From assembly GCF_000003815.2 (NCBI RefSeq), contig NC_049987.1:3142616-3204549 (forward strand): DNA of 61,934 bases. Reading direction: 5' to 3'. The notes beneath the pieces were generated by a model. It was not told the origin of the DNA, did no database searches, and saw nothing but the letters and a program-made list of their open reading frames with translations. Positions 45,814 through 56,682 of the stretch are shown here, in pieces (the first letter of the stretch is position 1; each line of letters opens with the position of its first letter). The translations under genes were made by a program, and so were the position numbers. Source of the DNA: Branchiostoma floridae. Its lineage: Eukaryota; Chordata; Leptocardii; Amphioxiformes; Branchiostomatidae.

Positions 45814-48800
45814 TTACGTCATGGGGACGTGTCCGCAGGCTGGCTGGACGACGTCCCTCAGGGCGTAGTACCGGTTCAGGTTGGTGTTGTACCGGTCATC
45901 GATGTGCACAGGGTCGTTAAACACCCCGCCCCAGGTCAGACCTGCAGCGATCACCTCATCCAGGAAGCAGTTGGCGGCGTTGTCCCATTGTCCTGCAGTA
46001 GTTGGGAGATCATTTGCGTTAGGCCACTATGCCCAAATCCTAACCGTGTTTTTTCTTTATTCTGATAGAAACATCGATCGACATGGTGTAAAGAAAAATT
46101 GATGGTGTGTAGCAAATTGATGCGGTCACACTGATGAAATACGCACGAGTAAACTATATGATAGGGAAGGCAACTCCCAGAGTGTCACATCCTTAATTTC
46201 GGCCTCAAATTAGAAAGAAGATAACTTAATTGGAAACATGTTGGGCACAGTACTTGTGTTGCCACTAGTGATCGCGCCTGACTAGGTTGGGTCTAGTGCG
46301 CGCCCATTGCCAACAGTTTGTCAAGCTTACATTAGAAAATCACCATCATTCGACCAATTGGCGACGCCTTTGTGGCCATTAGCGAATGTCTGTCGCAAAC
46401 AGTCGCCAACAGGTGCGGAACGGTGAGGTACTCGCATTTTTGAACAAAAATGGAAAAAGTTCGGGGACCTCCACTTACTTACAATTTTTACAAGATCGCA
46501 TGAACAACTAATGAAACTAAAGGGCATTTATTTTACAACGTTATCAAATCATCATGTCACGTTTAAATCATACAAATTTTATGCAATCTAGGCGACCAAC
46601 CAATCAGTTTAGAAGAACGCTTAACCCTAACGCAATACCTTGCAGACAGTCTCCGTTACAGAGACTGCCGTCCGAGCGTTGGATGTTCATGTCGATGGCA
46701 TGGCCCACCAGGTGGTTGCTGTTGGACGCTGGTTGGACGATGGCTCCACCAATGAAAGCTCCCAGCTTACGCCACGAGTGGGTGATCCAAACCTTGAGGT
46801 CACAGGTCAAGCAACGTTTTAAAAATCTTACTCTCTGGCTTGTTGTAATAGACAATTATTGTTCGTTAAGTACTATGCAAGTGGTGTTGGCTACCTTGTA
46901 GAGTCTAGTGGTGCATAGATCTGTTTCACTTCTTTTTTTCCGTAACAGGATATATTTTACAGAGAGATGTGCTCCAGGCAAGCTGCTCGGGCACGGGCAC
47001 GGGCCCCCGGTTTGCGTCCCTACCGAAACACGGTGCCCAACCAAGATGTCCCTCCCTGGACTTGAACCTGGGTCTCCCACTTACCAACTAATTGGAACAA
47101 AGACTTCAAGGCTGCTAGAGACATACGAACATCCCTTTTCAACAATTTGTTCATAATTCTGAAACAATGCCATTGTACGCAGACTCAAACGACACATCGG
47201 TTTCAGGAGCTTGCCAATCGGAAAAAAGTCTTTCAGAGCAAATAAAATGACCTTGACGCCACAGCGGCCGGCAGCACGGTTGATGTCGTCCATGGCCCCC
47301 CTGAACCCATCCTCCACGTGGATGGGGTCTCCCACAAAGTTGCTGTTGCTGTAGGAACGGACAGTGCAACTACCGTCGCCGCCGCTGGTACCGCCAGAAC
47401 TCCCTACAAGACAAGTGTACTGAGTCGCTGATTTCATAGTTGCAGATGTCACATGAAGTACGAGAGGAATCACCCCACCAATTACACTGAACGATGCCAC
47501 GTATATATACAGTGCGTAATATTTGTTTAGGCATAGGAAAAATGTTGTATTTCGGGTTAACCGTATGACCCTAGGAAAATGCTGCTGACCCCAGCCTTCT
47601 TTCAGTGGGTCGCTGAGAAAAATTTTCGACCTGACTTCTAAATGAGTCTACTTGTATTCCACACTCTGTTGGAAGTATGAGGTTTTGAATAGCTGATCTA
47701 AGAATGGGTAAGTGGTGTGCATATAGACAATAGAATACCTACTTACCGACTCTAATGTTTCCACACCAGAACCGAAAACAACCTTAACCTAAGGGCACAA
47801 CCCGCCGTACGTGTAAATACGTGCTGTCTACGTGCCAAAACGTGGGCAATCTTTTGGGGTCCGTAAGTGGTAAGTACCGCCTCCGTACGAACTTGTAGAG
47901 AATCCGACGGATTTTGGAGCACGCAGACACGCTGTAGAACTTTACGTGCAGGCAAAACATTGTGCTATCGGGCTGCGGATTCGACCCCTTTACGTGCCAT
48001 TACGGGTGACCCGCCAGCCCTGTACAGCCTGAACGTTTTCAGAAATACGTGGCGAACGTGACCTCCCAAAAAAACGTACGGATAAATTGCACGTACGGCG
48101 GGTTGTGCCCTTAGCTTTACCTTGTGGCAGACAGCACTTCCTGTCGGACGGCCCTCCGCACATGCCGGAGGTGTAGCTACCGGTACAGTAGTTACTGTCA
48201 TCCTTACACTCCCCTCCTGCATCCTTACAGGCACTATCCGAGTAGGTGTCCCAGTAGTCCTGGTCCGAGATGCCTGAAGTAACCCCAAAACATATAGATG
48301 AAGTCATGTTTAAAGGCCAACAGAGGTCATGTTATGCACCAGTCCTAGAGCAGACTGCACTAACTTGCTGTACTGTGATTGGTTAAGCCACCTAGGGTAC
48401 CTTGCACTTGGGTGTCAGTTCACTATGCACTTGGCCTATAAAAGCGAGGACATGCTGTACTATGCTCATTCGAGCCCATAACACTGAGAAAGCCACACGG
48501 CGAAACATGTTTCTTGTGTGTTGGTTCGAATAAAGTTCCTAAACGGGGAACATGCGGCTCCAGCGTCTTTTCTGAAGATGTGGCGTAGGTGTGAACGGTC
48601 GGCTTGAGGTTGTCCTTCCCCACATACTATACTAACCCCAAAACATATATTTACAAAAAAAACACCTGCAGCTCCAGAGCAAGCTGATAGGGGCACAAAC
48701 CTACACCACTTCTTCCTTATACCACAAGCTATCTGCTACCAAGAAGAAAGTTGCTATGTGATCAGACCAATACTTTAATCGTTTTTATTTCATTTTTTCA

Positions 48801-50084
48801 TTGTGCCAACCTGTACCAACCATATTCAGGCACTCGGATATGTAACCTTCTTGGCGAAGGTTAAAAGTGCATTCTCTACCATAAATGGACGTTCAAAAAC
48901 CAATAGATTTGTTAGGTCAGGTCAATATTGTTACACCTAACGAGAACTGTTGTAGAGAAGAGCAGGACAACTTCACGCCAACAATAACAATGTTGACATA
49001 CAACATTCCATGGACATACCGTATGATGCTGTCTCATACTATTTGTTTCTACATACACAACCACACTCTAATTTCATAGAAGTAAATTCACTTTTAATGT
49101 TTTTTAGGTCCTTTTTACAGGAAACCAGTTCATACATAGCATGGATGAAGCTGTGAAATGTTACATTATTTTCATAACATATTCATACTCAACAAACCTT
49201 ACACATTCACCTATAAATGGATAGGGGTCGCTTCTGCGTAGTGAAAATTAATCGGCCAGTCTTGGCTTGTAAGTTTGCTATAGGTAAACACATATTGGGT
49301 TAGTTCCTGTCCAAAGGCGCCGACATTTTGTTTCCCACAATGCTAAGGGAGTAGTGTATGACTTCAGTGGTGACGTCATTTGTCATGTAAGTACTAGTTC
49401 CTGTGTACTTACAGCTGGAGGTACATTGCTTGCAGCACCTCCTGTTCGAGTCGCCGCTGCACAAGCCTACCTCATAGCCAGCCGTACACTTGTAGTAACG
49501 CCAGTCCAGACAAGTGCCGCTCATAGCATTGCAGGCACCGTCAGCTACAGAAGTGAAGATGCAGATAGTAGTAAATATCATTATCTCTTCAAGCAATCCA
49601 TAAGACTTCTAAGGATACACGCGTCAAATATGATATTTTATTTTATTTACTTACCTTAAGTCTCATGCACACAAAAATAAAACCAACTGCAACGCTACAT
49701 TAATTTCCAAGTTACAGAATTTAGCTTATTGTTACTTTATTTGTGTATTTCGAAATCAGTATTAATGATACATTAAATGATGACGATTGTATTTGCGTCC
49801 AGCTAAGGGGTCTCTATAGTTGTACCAACATCATAATTCGTAAATTCTCCGCTTGTTCAACTAGTGTTAAGAAAACTCTGCTCACATCTCACTATTCCAA
49901 GTCCATCATACAGTCTCTGATCAAGCCACCTTCTTTTAAAGGACGTCTTTGAAAGTGTGAATACATTTCTTAAAATGTTGTTTTGTACGGTCAATTTTTT
50001 TCTTGTTTGTAACTACAGATCAATTTCCTAGAAACTCAATTACTTACCGTTGACCACTGCCAAGACAGCGGAAAGAACCAAGAG
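45814..50084 (-). CDS. Secreted M15-type zinc D,D-carboxypeptidase with two Cys-rich modules (first exon missing)
   Basis: Coding exons with continuous phase: 50048-50084, 49413-49544, 48121-48273, 47252-47403, 46639-46792, 45814-45992 (TAA at 45814). That is 268 residues; the ATG exon lies upstream of 50085 and was not found. Order: signal-peptide core LLVLSAVLAVV; Cys module 1 (ending GLCSGDSNRRCC); Cys module 2 (SACKDAGGEC through GMCGGPSDRKCC), similar to module 1; a Gly/Ser linker; then a peptidase M15 domain. Zinc ligands fit the family: His and Asp in SNHLVGHAIDM (H-x6-D) and His in NDPVHID, with Asp three before it as the acid, plus the family's LTWGG. M15 enzymes cut D-Ala-D-Ala or L-Ala-D-Glu bonds in peptidoglycan. 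Role here is inferred: extracellular attack on bacterial walls in defence or digestion. Clean introns rule out bacterial contamination. The 47252 donor (AAG|gtcatt) is weak. Confidence 0.85.
46920..47090 (-). mobile_element. Possible tRNA-related SINE remnant
   Basis: On the minus strand 'cccaggttcaagtccaggg' matches a B box and the element ends in an A-rich tail ('cggaaaaaaaga'). No clear A box is seen. It lies in an intron of the M15 gene. Confidence 0.35.
47788..48115. mobile_element. MITE, 'AAGGGCACAACCCGCCGTAC' family, copy 3, abutting a splice donor
   Basis: Inverted ends 'ctaagggcacaacccgccgt' and 'acggcgggttgtgccctta'. TTAA at 47784-47787 and TTTA at 48116-48119 flank it. The right flank overlaps the donor GT (complement of 48119-48120) of the M15 exon at 48121-48273. 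Confidence 0.85.
48420..48640 (+). repeat. Repeat fragment with TATA box and hammerhead-like motif
   Basis: 'cctataaaagcgagg' (48434) is followed by 'ctgagaaagccacacggcga' and 'aacatg' (48485-48508). This has the order of a hammerhead core (CTGA-GA, short stem, GAAAC) with imperfections. 'gaataaag' follows. It is probably a Penelope-like or SINE-like repeat, intronic in the M15 gene. Confidence 0.35.
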
Positions 50085-50211
50085 CTGAAAACACGATCCA
50101 AATTTAAAGGGGAAAATCCAATTTGTTCCCTTTTTTCGTCTCGAATTTTCAAACCTCAAGATACCCAAATGTTGAAAGTGAAGCTGCTGAGTATGCTATA
50201 ATAAAGCGCCT

Positions 50212-50785
50212 TCAGCGCGGCTAAAAGCCGCCGATGGTCATCAGCGCGGCTAAAATCCGCCGGTCACAGGTCGGTTAAAAGCCGCCGGTGCCTTTAGCGC
50301 GGCTAAAATCCGCCCGACACAGCGCGGTTAAAAGCCGCCGGTGCCTTCAGCGCGGCTAAAAGCCGCCGGTGCCTTCAGCGCGGCTAAAAGCCGCTGGTGC
50401 CTTCAGCGCGGTTAAAAGCCGCCGGTCACAGCGCGGCTAAAAGCCGCCGGTGCCTTCAGCGCGGTTAAAAGCCGCCGGTGCCTTCAGCGCGGCTAAAAGC
50501 CGCCGGTGCCTTCAGCGCGGTTAAAAGCCGCCGGTGCCTTCAGCGCGGCTAAAAGCCGCCGGTGCCTTCAGCGCGGTTAAAAGCCGCCGGTGCCTTCAGC
50601 GCGGTTAAAAGCTACCGGTGCCTTCAGCGCGGCTAAAAGCCGCCGGTGCCTTCAGCGCGCCGTCGGTCGCAGCTAGCGCGGCTAAAAGCCGCCAGCTGCA
50701 GCGCGGTTAAAAGCCGCCGTATCACAGCGCAGCGCGGCCAACAGCCTTGTAACGTCGGCGCGGCTAAAAGCCTCGTGCCACCAGA
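50212..50785. repeat. 28-bp hairpin minisatellite, about 20 units
   Basis: The unit is 'ttcagcgcggctaaaagccg' then 'ccggtgcc'. Each unit contains the 6-bp stem 'gcggct' and 'agccgc' around AAA. A C/T variant (ggct or ggtt) often alternates between units. It is GC- and CpG-rich against an AT-rich background, and it lies just upstream of the signal-peptide exon of the M15 gene. It is not CRISPR: spacers are not unique. Confidence 0.95.
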
Positions 50786-50789
50786 ACGG

Positions 50790-51460
50790 CTAAACGTTAA
50801 TAACGGCCCTATTCCTAGGAGCGATTCTCTATAAAAGAATGAGATGATTCAATAACGTGTTCTCACAAAATTCAGCGGTCCTATCAAAGTTTTTAGTTTT
50901 GTATTCAACTGATATGCTACAATGAATGTCAACATTGACAGTATTGCTATTACACTACATTAATAGCATCATGAAAAGCGTCACACTACACTGAAGAAGT
51001 CAATGTTGTACTTTCTTGGACACTGGACACGCGTATGTAGAAAGTTATATTTCCCGCAAGGAGATTTAGACATCCAAATAGAAATGCAATTTTGGAAAAC
51101 CTTCCTCCTGAGAACCGGATGTAGGTCTTTCCTAATTGTGTTACCCCACATTTTGACAACACAGGTGTACTTGAAAAAAAGACATAGGAATATCATTATT
51201 ACCACACACCATAGTCTTGTTTCAGTCTGTCACGTCAAGCAACTGAATTATTTTATGCTCCAATCACCAATCCAGGCAAGACATTTCGTAGTGGAATAAG
51301 TAATACATCATTAAATCCCATGGCCTGTTTCACGGCGTTCCAGGCCCTCTCTATCTCTGCTACTAGCCTCTACCAGGCTCCGCGGATCGGTGACCTAATT
51401 GTAGAAAGTGGGCAAATAGAGTCTATAGTACACTAGGGGAGTCAGCCGGCCAGTGGAGTA
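50790..51460. other. No gene recognised; may hold the missing first exon of the M15 gene
   Basis: No ATG-plus-signal-peptide exon could be assigned. 51350-51450 ('tctaccaggctccgcgg', 'gagtcagccggcc') looks like a transposon fragment. Confidence 0.35.
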
Positions 51461-51469
51461 CGTGTCTTA

Positions 51470-51705
51470 TCTTGTGACAGATGTACAGCGACGATCTCCT
51501 CATACTTGGCAGTGTATTCTTCGAGAGGCTTGTTCTCAATCGACTCCCTCACATACACCCCGTCGTTGTTTGGCACGGAGTTTCAGGCGCTGTTTGTCCT
51601 GGTAGGTGGTGATGACCTTCACAAACTAGGGTACCATCTCTTGACTTATCGTTGGAGCCTGCCGGGACGACCGTGAAGTCGTCTGTCTTCTACAAGGGGT
51701 CCTGT
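51470..51705 (-). pseudogene. Frame-broken coding relic, family unknown
   Basis: On the minus strand one frame reads VKVITTYQDKQRLKLRAK and, after a one-base shift, continues NDGVYVRESIENKPLEEYTA and then KYEEIVAVHLSQDK. Upstream is TDDFTVVPAGSND. Codon usage is GC-rich and gene-like, unlike the surroundings. A one-base insertion near 51570 breaks the frame. It is either a decayed exon or a sequencing error in a live one. Confidence 0.4.
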
Positions 51706-51709
51706 AAAC

Positions 51710-53690
51710 AAAGTGTTAAAGGGCTATTAGGAAGGTGGAATGGCATTTGTGTCATATGTTGGGCGACAGTGAAGAATAAAACATGTCTACAAAATAGATA
51801 GAAAATTCATGTGATTGAAAAAAAATGTTGGATGTATTTGGTCTCTTCAGGTTGAGTCACTGAGTAGTGGCTGGAATTTTTTACTTCTTGGCTCCCCATT
51901 AAAATCTCGGCCACTTCAAATCCCTGCTACCCAACCTCTGCTTGGAGAATATGTACCACCTACTTTTTCGTGGTAGCGTGTCTGTTGTGTGAAAGTTGTG
52001 GTTGGTAACATTAACTAACAAGCGTTTTAGGAATTGCCGACAAGACGGGAGGGGGTCTTGAGTAAGTCGCTTGATAGGTTGGAGAAACAGCTACTCTACT
52101 ATACTAATACATCCCCGAATGGTTGGTGCCTTTTTCCTGACGCTTTTCCTAAAACTTTTTAAAGCTGATTTTACATTTTAACACCTGATCTACGCAGGTA
52201 TAAAGCGTTAGTATGCTAAAGCTCACTACATTTACATGTAGGGTCACAAGGCTTGCCTAATATAAATTAAAAACATGTCGATCATGTCGGATCTAATAAC
52301 ATGATAGTAGCGTTACCTGCATCACTGTCAATCAACCAATTTCCAAGCAGGGAGCTCCAAGCACAGCACATAAGACGATGGGAAAACATGACAAGTTGCC
52401 TACCCCAGTGGGTACTGACGGTGTTTTTTCTTTCGTTCATTGTTTGTTGCTATTGGCAACGGCCTATGACATGTCACCGACCGGTCTAAGGCATATTCGT
52501 CTAACTTTAAAATTTAAGCGTATTGTAATCTTAACTTTTTGTGGGCTGACAAGGCTTTTCTAAAAGGCTTCAAATGTCTACCAGAATCTTGAAATCGCAC
52601 AGAAAGGGACATACGCCTGGGCGTGTGTAACGGCCATTAACAGCTGATTATCACCTAATTAATTGATTGTCTGGGATTAACATCCTGATGGCCGGTCCAG
52701 TGCCCGTAGTGTGCGGTACTGTAAACCTAATCTCAAAGCAGATCCTACTATGGCATAAGATAGTACCAAACTGGCCAAGGAGCGTAGTCAGCCAAAATAA
52801 ATGTGTCCATTTGCCCGGTAACAAAGCACACTCCTGAGCCGGCTTTACTCCTCTGGCAGCTTTTGATACTATCTTACGCTACCGTAGTATCTACTTGGAG
52901 ATTACTGTAAACGCTTCAAATGTATCTGTTGTAGCTTTTAAATCCAAGTACTCCCATACAGACACGCTTCTAAATGTAATATGCCACTTTCTCGATAACG
53001 ATAGTCGGGATAACATTTAGGAAGCAGTTAAGTGACTATCACACACATAAGGAGATTTGTTTGAAGACCATCCCATCTTGAGTGACGTTGAAAGTAGGTC
53101 AAAGTAAAATAGCAGCGCCGAACCTGCTTATAAATATGACTGACATCGGCCACAATGGAGTGGTGGTGGAGTCTCGGCTAACGGAAGCAGTTGAGTGACT
53201 ATCGATCAGATATGAAGGAAGGTACACAGAAAGTTTGAAGAGTAGAGACTCTTGGGATACAGAGATTTTGGCACATTTCAAGAGTAGAGTTCAAGGTTCA
53301 AGGAACACTCTGCTATCTAGTAAGACTACTTTATACATGGACAGAATACGACAAAATGACCTTCTGTCATATATGGTTTTATTCATTTATATGGCGATGG
53401 AATTCTGGAACTGGAGTGTTTGTTTGTGTGTGTGGAGACAGGACCTGTATAGCCTGATATTGTGTTCAGAAACGTCGGGTGTTTTACCACAACAGGGAAC
53501 ACGTGAAACACGTGCTTATCATTTCCAAAGTTAACGGTATGTTTCAAACGAAAATATTTAATGTAGGGGTTAGTTTAGCCCTTGGATAATGACTTTTCCT
53601 CCCATGTATCTGCTTGGACATTCCGAAAGCACATGCGAGTACTTCCGGTGAGTGTGACACCGGCCCCCAACTCCCGAAATATCGCTCATA
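51710..53690. other. Intergenic DNA with transposon fragments
   Basis: A lone 'cccaacctctgcttggaga' half-element lies near 51930 and a complete element at 52729-52905. No gene was recognised. Confidence 0.45.
52729..52905. mobile_element. MITE, 'TAATCTCCAAGCAGATCCTA' family
   Basis: Left 'taatctcaaagcagatccta' and right 'gtagtatctacttggagatta' are inverted repeats, with inner 'ggcataagatagtacca' and 'tgatactatcttacgcta' also pairing. A relative is at 60031-60121, and right-half fragments are near 34545 and 58405. Confidence 0.75.
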
Positions 53691-53850
53691 AGGAGGTTAC
53701 CATCTCCAAGGAGTGAAATCACTGACGACTTCTTACCTCCTTCAAAGCCTTTCTACGCCTTTGGCCTTTATTGTTGAGGGGAGGGGGCGCTATCTCCAAG
53801 GAGTGAAATCACTGGCGACGTCTTACCTCCTTCACAGCCTTTCTACGCCT
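53690..53850. repeat. Direct repeat of about 90 bp, two copies
   Basis: 'atctccaaggagtgaaatca' with 'cttacctccttca(a/c)agcct' and 'ttctacgcct' occurs at about 53702 and 53791, separated by 'gttgaggggagggggcgct'. The second copy is split by the 53850-54371 element. Confidence 0.8.
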
Positions 53851-54371
53851 TAAAGGGGCATTCCACTCCACAAGGGAGTGTTATTTTGCGATAGATATTC
53901 ATTTTAGGAAGTGATAACGGCATACTACTTCACATTATACGATAAAGTACCCAGTTGCTCCGCATGCTTCAAAAGCATTCAGTCTTCTACTAAACTCCTC
54001 AAGTACCCTATAATTGAATTAATCCTATGGCTGAATACAATGCAGAACTTTTAGGTAAGGTTACCAAACTAATTTCAGGTTCGCTAAGAAATTTCGTCTT
54101 GCTCTTGTACTCCTTGCTATCTTATGAGCAATTTGCCTTCTCGGTGTGCTCAGCGTACCTCATTTATTCCGAAAATATGTACGATAACCAAAGTGTCTAT
54201 GCGTATAGTGAATGCATGGGTAGGGTCTGCATGGGTTTAGTGAGTGTCATTACTGTTTTATAAAACACACATTACGTAATTCATCCCAAGGTGATTCGGC
54301 AGATTATGTATTCATTAACACATTATCTATTGGAAAACAAGACTCCCTTCTGGAGTGGAATGCCCCTTTAA
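53850..54371. mobile_element. MITE with TTAA target duplication and GGGGCATTCCACTCCA ends
   Basis: TTAA at 53850 and 54368 flank inverted ends 'aggggcattccactcca' and 'tggagtggaatgccccT'. It is about 520 bp. Its longest inner frame (54027-54263) resembles no transposase, so it appears non-autonomous. It is piggyBac-like by target site only. Confidence 0.8.
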
Positions 54372-54430
54372 ATGGCCTCTATTGTTATATTTAAAGGGGA
54401 GGGGGCCTTGATTTGCTATATATCTTGTCT

Positions 54431-55305
54431 TAGGCCATGTTGCTTTGATTATATGGATGACATCCGTGCTCGCACCAATTTTCGGCCATTTCCAAAAACA
54501 AAAGTTTTCGACCACACAATAAATTGTGCAAAACAGCTGTAAAATGAGCACAAATATTCCGTATATTGAAAAAAAAGTATCAGTAAACAGATAACTAATG
54601 CCATAGAATGCCAAAATGAATCTAAAGTCAAAGAATAAGATGTGAAAGGACAGAAAGAAAAAAAATCTATTGTTGGTTGGGGGAGGTACCAGTACAGAAA
54701 ATTCAGGTCCAGAGGATCATTACCAGGTCCGGACCTGATCCTGGACCTGATTGTCTGTGGAAACATGAGAACTGGCAATACTCGATACAATGGTAATTGG
54801 TCAATTTTGCTTCAAAGGAATCTGTTTGGTGGATTATTGGACTCCCATTTCATTTTAAAATCCCATATCCATGCAATAAAGGCTAACTGTCTCTGTACCT
54901 TTGACTGTAGAAACTTGGTACAATTGACTATAAACTCTACTTGACTTCGCTCTTGTTGTCTTCTTGTCCCCCCGTAAGACCCAAAATGGCTGCCGACATA
55001 GTGTGTCCATTTTGTAATTGGCGAAACCTGTTCCTCTGTTTTTTTTTCAGGTCTGTTTTTTTTGGATTGGTCCAAGAAGAAAAAAAAATTGTCTTGCACC
55101 CGTATGATGTACTCGTCCCTACACCTAACTGCTGGTATACCATACTAAGTGTGTTTAGTCCTATGTTCAACCTTCCTGGCCACTTTGATTTCATACTGAA
55201 GGCAACTTTTTTGGTGTGGCCAAACTTTTTTTTTATTCGCTCGCTCGCATCAGTTTTGGAGTTCCCAGAGGATGCCATCCATATAATCAAATCAACATGG
55301 CCTTA
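54431..55305. mobile_element. 'GGATGACATCC' element, copy 3
   Basis: Left 'taggccatgttgctttgatt' with 'atatggatgacatcc' and right 'ggatgccatccatataatca' with 'catggcctta' are inverted repeats. The interior at 54690-54780 contains 'ccaggtccggacctgatcct', shared with the SLC35F-intron element at 9779-10229, so it is composite. Confidence 0.75.
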
Positions 55306-55493
55306 GTAGAGTCTTATGTCGGGTACTAGTAGGTATTACTAGTATGTCGAAAGATCGTGTTACCTCCCCAAGAAACACGCGCATAGAAGCCGTGAAGAAG
55401 GCTGATTTGCCCCTGTGACCAGGCCTCCATGTCCTGCTGGGATGGAGACATGCACCACTGCATTTGTCCCGGATTTGAGGAAAAGGTCGCTTG

Positions 55494-55710
55494 TCTCCAA
55501 GCAGAGGTTCGGTAGCGGGAATTGTGACAGAGATTATTATTTGCATGTTCATGCCCATGTGGGCTAAATGCAGTGATTCGACATTATTACATGGAATACG
55601 TCGTGTGTCTACATTGACAGTGGCCTGGATTTTCATCGGCCAGCGGGGGGGTCAAGCAAGTTAAAATCCCTGCCAGTACTGATGCCCGCTACCCAACCTC
55701 TGCTTGGAGA
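55494..55710. mobile_element. MITE, 'TCTCCAAGCAGAGGTT' family
   Basis: 'tctccaagcagaggttcggt' and 'acccaacctctgcttggaga' are inverted ends, with inner 'agcgggaa' against 'tgcccgct'. Confidence 0.8.
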
Positions 55711-56199
55711 ATAGTTGCTTGTAGTTGTAAGACGTTTATCGCTCGCGCTAAAGTTTGTGTTGTTTAGCAGCACAGGAAATGAAATATACACTAAATTGAA
55801 ATCATAGTTAAAACAAACTTCTCCTTGGTGTATTCACCTACACAAAAGAAGAGAGTCCACTGGGGGTGACGGTCCAGTCCTAATCAGATGTTTCTACTTG
55901 GAATTAGGGATAATGTGTCTGCATAACTGCACAGCGGAGGTCAGAATCATGGGAATGTTTCTACTCCAAGGTCGCTCCCGAAATTCGAATCCCTACGAAG
56001 GATCTAGCCTGGAAACCATACCCCAACCTCAAATATCTTTCGTGTTGGCACGATAGATACCTGAGATCGGGCTGGGGTTTGGTAACCAGGCTACGCCGGA
56101 TCCGGCCAGCCAAGCTCCCAAAACCAAGCACCCAACCGATTCGGCCAAAAGCATGACAGGCGTTAGGCAAAGTCGGTTGTTGGCGGTGCTTGAACCCTA

Positions 56200-56379
56200 C
56201 TCTCCAAGCAGAGGTTAGGCTGTGGCTGTTTTTTAACGTTTTTTAGTCGTATTTATCGGGCTTTCTATTTTGTATTTTAGTTAGCTGTGTCAAAGTCGTG
56301 TCAAAGCCTAGGCAAAATAAAATACAAAATAGAAAGCCCGGAAAAAACACAGCCTCAGCCTAACCTCTGCTTGAAGAGT
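56200..56379. mobile_element. MITE, 'TCTCCAAGCAGAGGTT' ends with 'GGGCTTTCTATTTTGTATT' core
   Basis: The ends 'tctccaagcagaggttaggc' and 'gcctaacctctgcttgaaga' enclose arms with 'gggctttctattttgtattt' and its reverse complement 'aaatacaaaatagaaagccc'. The same core occurs at 59528-59720 with weaker ends. Confidence 0.85.
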
Positions 56380-56682
56380 ACTTGAATCCCACTGTTACAA
56401 TTCTCTGGGTCAACGATGGCGGTCCGAGTGCAAGCCATAACACATACCATAGATCGTTATCTACACCAGTCTTGGGAAACAAGAGACTGATCACGCCATT
56501 ATACATGTAACGACCAAACCATATGTCCGACCCTGCATCCACTTCAGAACCCGGCATATTCTAGTTTCTTGTTTTTGTTTTCTGGTCTTGAGTTTTTCAA
56601 GCGTCTGTCGTCTAATAAACATGGGGTGAATGCCATAATATAATGTATCCTAAGAAACTTGGTTTGACAACTTTCGGTGGCG

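Noticed and set aside
45814-50084. Bacterial contamination as the source of the M15 domain
   Set aside because: The domain is spread over several exons with GT-AG introns, in-phase joins and host MITEs inside the introns.
50212-50785. CRISPR-like array of short palindromic repeats
   Set aside because: The repeat is continuous at 28 bp with no unique spacers and no cas genes, in an animal genome.
54027-54263. 78-codon ATG frame as a possible transposase fragment
   Set aside because: It shows no transposase motif (no DDE/DDD spacing) and sits inside a 520-bp non-autonomous element.
54937-55306. Overlapping 117- and 121-codon frames on both strands
   Set aside because: They lie within the 'GGATGACATCC' inverted-repeat element, with no family resemblance or splice support.
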